From assembly GCA_003501385.1 (NCBI GenBank), contig DNPN01000004.1, positions 9,410 to 20,259 on the forward strand: a stretch of 10,850 bases of DNA. The letters run 5' to 3'. Source of the stretch: Rhizobium sp. (GTDB lineage Bacteria; Pseudomonadota; Alphaproteobacteria; Rhizobiales; Rhizobiaceae). The translations under genes and the position numbers were made by a program. A model generated the notes under the pieces. That model saw nothing but the letters and a program-made list of their open reading frames with translations, did no database searches and was not told the origin of the DNA. Below are positions 6,773-10,850 of the stretch, in pieces (the stretch's first letter is position 1; the number at the start of each line of letters is the position of its first letter).

Positions 6773-7684
6773 ATGAATATTGGTCTTCCCAAGGATGACG
6801 TTCAGTTATCCATGGAGCACCAGAAAATGGCCAGGAAAGTGCCGGCGATCTCATCGCTGGTGGTGGGTGAAATCGTCATCAGCAGGGTATGGTCAGATGG
6901 TCATGACATCGCGCCATTGCCCCGCAGTCGGCGCGAAGAGGCATTTTTTGTCAGCGTTCAATTGCGTAAGCAGGATAATTTCCAGCTATGGAGGGGCAGA
7001 GAACGTGTGTCATGTGGCTCGCGTGATGAAGCGACGCTGGCAATTCTCGACCTGACCGAGTCTTGGCAGATCCATTATGGCTCCGCATTTGAAGCACTTC
7101 ACTTTCATATTCCCTTTGATGCTCTGCGGCGCTTTGCCAATGATGCGGGGCATCCACTGTTCATGGGAATAGACAACCACCACAGTCATCATGATCCGGT
7201 GATGTTTGCTCTTGCGCAGGCCTTGCTGCCCGCGCTGGAAAACCCGCAAGAGGCCAACGTGCTGTTTGTGGAGCGGATTGGTCTCGCTGTGTTGGCGCAT
7301 CTCAGCCAAACCTATGGTGGTGTCTATTTTCCAGTCGACAAAAAAGGTACATTGGCACCGTGGCAGGAACGTCGTGTCAGCGAATATCTGACGGAGCATT
7401 TCCAGGAGCCGGTTGCTGTGGCTGATCTTGCGCAGATCTGTGCTTTGTCCCAGAGTTATTTCATCAAGGCATTCAAGGAAAGTTTTGGCCGCACACCTTA
7501 TCGCTGGCTATCGGAATATCGTGTTGCACGGGCCAGAGACTTACTGAAGAGTGATATTTCGATTGCCGAAATAGCGATTGAATGCGGATTCTCCGATCAA
7601 AGCCACATGACGCGCAGTTTTCGAGAGCTCGTTGGGGTTGCACCAGGGCAATTTCGGCGTCAAAATCGCAATGACGGGAACTGA
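6773..7684 (+). CDS. AraC-family transcriptional regulator (second of three)
   Basis: This is a 303-aa AraC-type protein. The N-terminal domain has the segments EEAFFVSVQLRKQDNFQLWRGR and ATLAILDLTESWQIHYGSAFEALHFHIPFDALRRFA, typical of a large group of proteobacterial AraC proteins with a cupin-like effector domain. A linker TLAPWQERRVSEYL leads to the DNA-binding domain with HTH units ADLAQICALSQSYFIKAFKESFGRTPYRWL and IAIECGFSDQSHMTRSFRELVGVAPGQFR. The start ATG follows AGAAGAG eight bases upstream. It stands 128 bp after the first AraC gene and 158 bp before the third, with its own ribosome binding site, so independent promoters are possible. The conserved parts of both HTH units indicate a working DNA-binding protein. 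Confidence 0.93.
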   Translation: MNIGLPKDDVQLSMEHQKMARKVPAISSLVVGEIVISRVWSDGHDIAPLPRSRREEAFFVSVQLRKQDNFQLWRGRERVSCGSRDEATLAILDLTESWQIHYGSAFEALHFHIPFDALRRFANDAGHPLFMGIDNHHSHHDPVMFALAQALLPALENPQEANVLFVERIGLAVLAHLSQTYGGVYFPVDKKGTLAPWQERRVSEYLTEHFQEPVAVADLAQICALSQSYFIKAFKESFGRTPYRWLSEYRVARARDLLKSDISIAEIAIECGFSDQSHMTRSFRELVGVAPGQFRRQNRNDGN

Positions 7685-7762
7685 TCTCACAAATGGGCTT
7701 TGAGAGCATTCGAATTTAAAAAACGCGCGATTTTTCAGCAAGACAGACACTTCAATTTTGGA

Positions 7763-7797
7763 AGAGAGTGCGCAATGATTGTCATGCGGAACTCTCT
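7763..7797. promoter_or_regulatory. imperfect inverted repeat between the second and third AraC genes
   Basis: AGAGAGT (7763-7769) pairs with ACTCTCT (7791-7797), and inside it CGCA-A-TGA pairs with TCATGCG around a TTG loop. The structure lies 46-80 bp upstream of the third AraC start. No T-run follows the downstream arm. It could be a regulator binding site or a transcript-end structure for the second gene. Confidence 0.35.
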
Positions 7798-7842
7798 CAA
7801 CCGCAGCTGATTGCATATTTCTGACGTGTTTGGGGGCAAACA

Positions 7843-8748
7843 ATGCGTGAATCTTCATCAGCCAAAAGCGACCAGTCGCGTGATCATCTCGGATGCTCAC
7901 GCGACAATCTGAAGATCGACCAGTCGATTTCAAATGGGAAAATCACGTTTCTTCGCAAGAGTGCTGAGACCGCACCAGCCCAGAGAGTGATGACCTTGGC
8001 TAGTCATCGCGGCTATTTGATTGGTCTGTCTGCCGTTGCTGGCCACAGGCGGCGGATCTTTCACGAGCATCACTCGACGGTGCACGATTTTGAAGCCAAC
8101 TCGGTCTATGTCCGCAATTTTTCTGAGGATTATCGCGCCGATCTGCGGGGTTCGTTTGACTTTTTGCTCTTGCAAATTGGTGAAGGTGAACTGGCGCGCA
8201 TGGCCGATGAGGCCGATATCAAACATGTAAGAGCGCTGGATTGTGGGGTGCAAAGCCCTGATCCCGTGTTGGGTGGATTGCTGGGGGCGCTATTTTGTTC
8301 TGTGGAGGGTGAGGGCGAGAGAAGCGCGCTGTTCGTGGATCAGATTTCTGTGGCGATTGGCATTCATCTGGTGCAACGCTATGGGCACGCTCCAGAGACA
8401 AGTTTATCGACCGGGCGTAAATTGTCCGCAAGGGCGAAGGTCGAGATCAAAGAGCAGATGTCCAGCTGTCTGAACGGGCAGCTTTCCATCGCAGAATTGG
8501 CGCAGACCTGCAACTTGTCCACGGGTGTTTTTTTACAGGCTTTCCGGGAAAGCATGGGCAAAACTCCGCAACAATGGTTGACCCAGATGCGGATAGAAAA
8601 AGCCATGCAGATGATGCTCACGTCCAATCTGACATTGAAAGAAGTGGCCGCCCAATGCGGTTTCTCGGATCAAAGCCATTTTACCCGGGTGTTTTCCCGG
8701 GTAACCGGCGCTACGCCTCTCTCCTGGAGGCGGGTTCGGCAATTCTGA
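7843..8748 (+). CDS. AraC-family transcriptional regulator (third of three)
   Basis: This is a 301-aa AraC-type protein with the same architecture as the previous two. The N-terminal domain carries NSVYVRNFSEDYRADLRGSFDFLLLQI, which matches the equivalent segment in the second protein, though the first 45 residues are unlike those of its neighbours. The DNA-binding domain has AELAQTCNLSTGVFLQAFRESMGKTPQQWL and VAAQCGFSDQSHFTRVFSRVTGATPLSWR, both close to the AraC consensus. The start ATG follows a GGGGG element five to six bases upstream. It is the regulator nearest to the isochorismatase-like remnant, Tat hydrolase and DUF1275 genes, so these are its most plausible targets; that is inference from position. 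The coding sequence for the second HTH holds a perfect 9-bp inverted repeat (8681-8704). Confidence 0.93.
   Translation: MRESSSAKSDQSRDHLGCSRDNLKIDQSISNGKITFLRKSAETAPAQRVMTLASHRGYLIGLSAVAGHRRRIFHEHHSTVHDFEANSVYVRNFSEDYRADLRGSFDFLLLQIGEGELARMADEADIKHVRALDCGVQSPDPVLGGLLGALFCSVEGEGERSALFVDQISVAIGIHLVQRYGHAPETSLSTGRKLSARAKVEIKEQMSSCLNGQLSIAELAQTCNLSTGVFLQAFRESMGKTPQQWLTQMRIEKAMQMMLTSNLTLKEVAAQCGFSDQSHFTRVFSRVTGATPLSWRRVRQF
8681..8704. repeat. perfect 9-bp inverted repeat inside the third AraC gene
   Basis: TTACCCGGG (8681-8689) and CCCGGGTAA (8696-8704) enclose a six-base loop TGTTTT. The GC-rich stem is located 44 bp before the stop codon, within the codons for HFTRVFSRVTG. As RNA it would fold into a stable hairpin; a role in mRNA 3' stability or partial termination is possible but not shown. 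Confidence 0.5.
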
Positions 8749-8860
8749 TTGGGTTGGAATGTTCCAAATTCAGTTGTTATTGACAAGAAGCGGATGTCCG
8801 GCTCCGTCATAATCACCGCATTGCTGCAGACATGATCCAGCCAGCGGAGATTGGGACACC

Positions 8861-9160
8861 ATGCCATTGAATGCTCGACCCTCAGAGGTTTCCAAGCTGT
8901 TGATCCCGAATGATCACAGCCTGATCCTCATCACCGTGCCTTCGCCTGCACCCCCCGTCGTGGCGTTGGTGGGGCTGTTGGGGATTCTTGTGGGTGAGCA
9001 AATCTTGCCCCTCGCAAAATCCTTGCGCAATCGCGTGTCCGCCGTTGCGTCTTGGCTGCATCCAGATCAAGCCGCACATGTTTGGGCATTTGCCTCGCGG
9101 TGGGGAGCGGCCTTTGCCCATCCCAGACCGGCACGCCAAAGACACAGTTGGCTGAAATAG
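8861..9160 (+). pseudogene. probable remnant of an isochorismatase-type hydrolase gene start
   Basis: A 99-codon frame begins after GGAGA ten bases upstream. Its first 24 residues, PLNARPSEVSKLLIPNDHSLILI, resemble the N-terminus of isochorismatase-like cysteine hydrolases (compare the family pattern LLTPENxxLVLIDxQ). Immediately after LILI the resemblance ends: the catalytic Asp and following Gln are absent, and the rest is low-complexity in character (PSPAPPVVALVGLLG) with no motif I know. The catalytic Lys and Cys regions of the family cannot be found. The most likely reading is a gene broken by a deletion or insertion near 8933, with unrelated DNA behind it. The identification rests on a short stretch and is tentative; the whole frame could also be chance. 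Confidence 0.35.
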
Positions 9161-9337
9161 GCCGACTTGGCCAAGCCGATCACTGAAATTCACAGACCTT
9201 GCCCCTTGAAACGATGGATGCCGCATGGATTGGACTCCGTCTAACAGGATCCTGCGGCACCATTGTCAAAGATCGTGAAGCGACAAGATGCATCTGCACC
9301 TCAATGTGGGATGAGGTGTGATCAAACGGAGGCCTTT
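8933..9337. other. unassigned sequence between the isochorismatase-like remnant and the Tat hydrolase
   Basis: This stretch of about 400 bp has no gene I recognise. Frames are open on both strands across 8882-9226 but none shows a family motif. Small structures are a perfect palindrome CTTGGCCAAG near 9166 and a bulged stem CCGCA-t-GGAT / ATCC-TGCGG between about 9221 and 9257. It may be remains of an inserted element plus the hydrolase promoter region; I cannot decide between these. Confidence 0.3.
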
Positions 9338-10315
9338 ATGGCAAACGATCTCTCTCTATTTCTATCACGTCGGCAAACGTTGATTGCTGGCACAACCGCA
9401 TCACTCGCAATGGTCACACCCGCCTTTTCAGCGGTCACGGCCAAATCCAAGCAAGCAAACGGAGGCATATCAATGACCGAGAATTTTGTGAAAACCAAAG
9501 ATGGCGTGGATATTTTCTATAAGGATTGGGGTCCGAAAGATGCTCAGCCCATCGTGTTTCACCATGGTTGGCCGCTGTCGTCGGATGATTGGGATGCGCA
9601 GATGCTGTTCTTTGTGCAGCACGGCTTTCGCGTAATCGCCCACGATCGTCGTGGACACGGCCGCTCGGCTCAGGTGAGCGAAGGCCATGATATGGATCAC
9701 TACGCTGCGGATGCGGCTGCTGTGTTCGAGCATCTGAACCTCAAAAACGCGGTGCATATTGGCCATTCCACCGGCGGCGGTGAAGTTGCTCGCTATGTTG
9801 CCAAGTTTGGTCAGCCGCAGGGGCGCGTTGCCAAGGCTGTTCTGGTCAGCGCGGTTCCGCCTTTGATGCTGAAGACCGCATCCAATCCCGGTGGTTTGCC
9901 GATGGAGGTGTTCGACAGTTTCCGGTCCGCTTTGGCGGCCAATCGGGCACAGTTCTTCCTGGATGTGGCCTCTGGTCCGTTTTACGGCTTCAACCGCGAG
10001 GGTGCGAAGGTTTCGCCGGGCGTGATCAACAATTGGTGGCGTCAGAGCATGATCGGCAGCGCCAAGGCCCATTATGATGGCATCAAGGCATTCTCTGAAA
10101 CCGACCAGACCGAAGACCTGAAGAAGATCACCGTGCCAACGCTGGTGATCCACGGTGACGACGACCAGATCGTACCGATTGAAGACACATCGAAGCTGGC
10201 CGTCAAGCTTTTGAAGAACGGCACGTTGAAGGTCTACAGCGGCTTTTCGCATGGCATGCTGACCGTCAATGCCGATGTGATCAACCCCGATTTGCTCGCC
10301 TTCATCAAGAGCTGA
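9338..10315 (+). CDS. Tat-exported alpha/beta hydrolase, non-haem chloroperoxidase/arylesterase type
   Basis: This serine hydrolase of the alpha/beta fold has 325 aa in its long form. The N-terminus has a Tat signal: SRRQTLIAG at residues 10-18 with a hydrophobic stretch to AFSA near 32. The catalytic domain shows the oxyanion region FHHGWPLSSDDW (74-85), DRRGHGRS (103-110), the nucleophile Ser144 in GHSTGG, the acid Asp276 in HGDDDQIVP, and His305 in GFSHGM. These belong to the cofactor-free chloroperoxidase/arylesterase group, which hydrolyses esters and can form peracids. The ATG at 9338 follows GGAGG five bases upstream; a longer frame from 9263 lacks such a site. A second ATG at 9473 (residue 46) also follows GGAGG and corresponds to the usual start of cytoplasmic homologues, so two products are possible. 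A hairpin follows the stop codon. Confidence 0.93.
   Translation: MANDLSLFLSRRQTLIAGTTASLAMVTPAFSAVTAKSKQANGGISMTENFVKTKDGVDIFYKDWGPKDAQPIVFHHGWPLSSDDWDAQMLFFVQHGFRVIAHDRRGHGRSAQVSEGHDMDHYAADAAAVFEHLNLKNAVHIGHSTGGGEVARYVAKFGQPQGRVAKAVLVSAVPPLMLKTASNPGGLPMEVFDSFRSALAANRAQFFLDVASGPFYGFNREGAKVSPGVINNWWRQSMIGSAKAHYDGIKAFSETDQTEDLKKITVPTLVIHGDDDQIVPIEDTSKLAVKLLKNGTLKVYSGFSHGMLTVNADVINPDLLAFIKS
9456..9475 (+). promoter_or_regulatory. internal ribosome binding site and second start in the hydrolase gene
   Basis: GGAGG at 9461-9465 stands seven bases before ATG 9473. The 11-mer CAAACGGAGGC at 9456-9466 is an exact copy of the one at 9323-9333 that serves the upstream start. The second start would make a 280-aa protein beginning MTENFVKTKDGVDIFY, without the Tat signal. 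Confidence 0.55.
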
Positions 10316-10325
10316 TTTGCAATGG

Positions 10326-10355
10326 TGGCTCGTGCTGTTCAGGCGCGAGCCATTT
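10326..10355 (+). terminator. candidate terminator hairpin after the hydrolase gene
   Basis: TGGCTCGTGC (10326-10335) pairs with GCGCGAGCCA (10343-10352) over ten positions, one of them a G-U pair, with a seven-base loop, followed by TTT. The T-run is short, so termination may be partial. It begins ten bases after the hydrolase stop codon and ends about 55 bp before the next gene. Confidence 0.5.
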
Positions 10356-10410
10356 CCCTCCATCATCGGGCTTTGGCTGATGGTGAGAAGGACAATCCGA
10401 GGATAATCCT

Positions 10411-10850
10411 ATGGCAAAACCCCATCTGACTGTCGTGCTCAGCTTCAATACTGGTTATGTTGATACCATGGGTTTTTTGACCCTTGCGGGTCTGTTTACC
10501 GCCCATGTGACGGGCAATTTTGTGACCTTGGGGGCCGCCAGCGTGTTTGGCAGCAGCGGTGGTCTGGCCAAGCTTCTCGCCCTGCCAGTTTTCTGCGTTG
10601 TCGTGTTGCTCACAGGCCTTTTGCTGCTGCGGATGAAGCAGGGAAGGGCGGAGAAAATACGGCTTTTGCTGTTCGTTCAGCTGCTTTTTTTGATGGCGGC
10701 CGCGATCATGGCCGTTGTGCCTGGGCCACTGGATCATGCCAATCAACTGTCCGAAGTCACTATTGGGATGACGCTAGAGTCTGTCAGGTTCAGATTGAAC
10801 CAGACAGACTCTAGCTTTTCTTGTTTTCGTTTGTCTTTTCGGGAAAACCG
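10411..10850 (+). pseudogene. DUF1275 (YoaK-like) membrane protein, interrupted by a palindromic repeat
   Basis: The first 120 codons encode a DUF1275 protein: SFNTGYVDTMGFLTLAGLFTAHVTGNFVTLGAA is the family hallmark, followed by hydrophobic membrane segments at about 53-73 and 85-104. Family proteins are usually 210-240 aa. At codon 121 the sequence changes into a large palindromic repeat, and the frame continues into it with residues unrelated to the family (LESVRFRLNQTDSS), open to the right edge. The start ATG follows GAGGA seven bases upstream. The C-terminal membrane segments are therefore displaced or lost, and the product is probably not functional. DUF1275 proteins are of unknown function and often stand near hydrolase and AraC genes; the link here is positional. 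Confidence 0.85.
10773..10850. repeat. palindromic intergenic-type repeat (RIME-like), partial at the right edge
   Basis: GCTAGAGTCTGTC (10773-10785) is perfectly inverted at 10803-10815; inside it GGTTCA and TGAACC pair across an A-A mismatch, leaving a GAT loop. The total is 43 bp with 19 paired positions. It is followed by a T-rich stretch and TTTTCGGGAAAACCG at the edge, which resembles sequences I associate with rhizobial intergenic mosaic elements. Such elements are normally found between genes; this copy sits inside a DUF1275 frame. Confidence 0.75.

Noticed and set aside
8780..8813. TTGACA and CATAAT as a sigma70 promoter before the isochorismatase-like frame
   Set aside because: The two hexamers are 22 bp apart, too far for a normal sigma70 promoter.
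9263..9337. Earlier start for the Tat hydrolase
   Set aside because: It would place about 35 residues before the twin-arginine motif, which is abnormal, and it lacks the GGAGG found before 9338.
9470..10366. 298-codon frame opposite the Tat hydrolase
   Set aside because: It is antisense to a clear catalytic-triad hydrolase and has no recognisable domain; it is a codon-bias shadow.
10360..10383. CCATCA/TGATGG inverted repeat before the DUF1275 gene
   Set aside because: It has only six pairs around a 12-base loop, which is easily due to chance.
1..10850. CRISPR arrays, tRNA or rRNA genes, phage genes, toxin-antitoxin pairs
   Set aside because: I saw no regularly spaced repeats, cloverleaf-like sequences or small paired genes of these types on either strand.

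Overview
The window looks like an accessory region from an alphaproteobacterium of the Rhizobiaceae (Rhizobium, Agrobacterium or Allorhizobium type). This rests on moderate GC content, the protein families present, a rhizobial-looking IS481-type transposase tail, and a palindromic intergenic repeat at the right edge that resembles the rhizobial RIME-type mosaic elements. The genus is inferred from sequence character, not from a search.

Layout, left to right. (1) 1-2650, minus strand: a LysR-type regulator, then a Tat-exported polyamine-type solute-binding protein, then the start of its ABC transporter ATPase, which runs off the left edge. (2) 2651-2879: an A/T-rich divergent intergenic region. 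(3) 2880-5549, plus strand: a broken cluster of luciferase-like flavin-dependent monooxygenases (LLM). The first gene has a one-base frameshift. The second, of the NtaA/DmoA type, is cut off after about 288 codons by the 3' end of an IS481-family transposase. On the other side of that remnant is the C-terminal half of a third LLM protein. The simplest reading is an IS-associated deletion that removed the end of one monooxygenase and the start of another. (4) 5739-8748, plus strand: three tandem, diverged AraC-family regulators of about 300 aa, all intact. (5) 8749-9337: a gene start that resembles an isochorismatase-type hydrolase but soon loses the resemblance, followed by sequence I cannot assign. 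(6) 9338-10315: an intact alpha/beta hydrolase of the non-haem chloroperoxidase/arylesterase type, with a Tat signal and a second well-placed internal start. (7) 10411 to the right edge: the first 120 codons of a DUF1275 membrane protein, interrupted by a large perfect palindrome that begins a rhizobial-type repeat.

How the parts fit together (inference): the left module imports a small, probably cationic solute under LysR control. The monooxygenase cluster probably once oxidised an organic, perhaps sulfonated or aminated, substrate and is now inactive. The AraC regulators probably controlled the nearby hydrolase, isochorismatase and DUF1275 genes. Regulators, solute-binding protein and Tat hydrolase are intact while five neighbouring genes are broken, so this is a region under active decay. 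I found no wholly new system. The most notable points are the IS481 deletion scar, the dual start of the hydrolase, and the row of three AraC paralogues.
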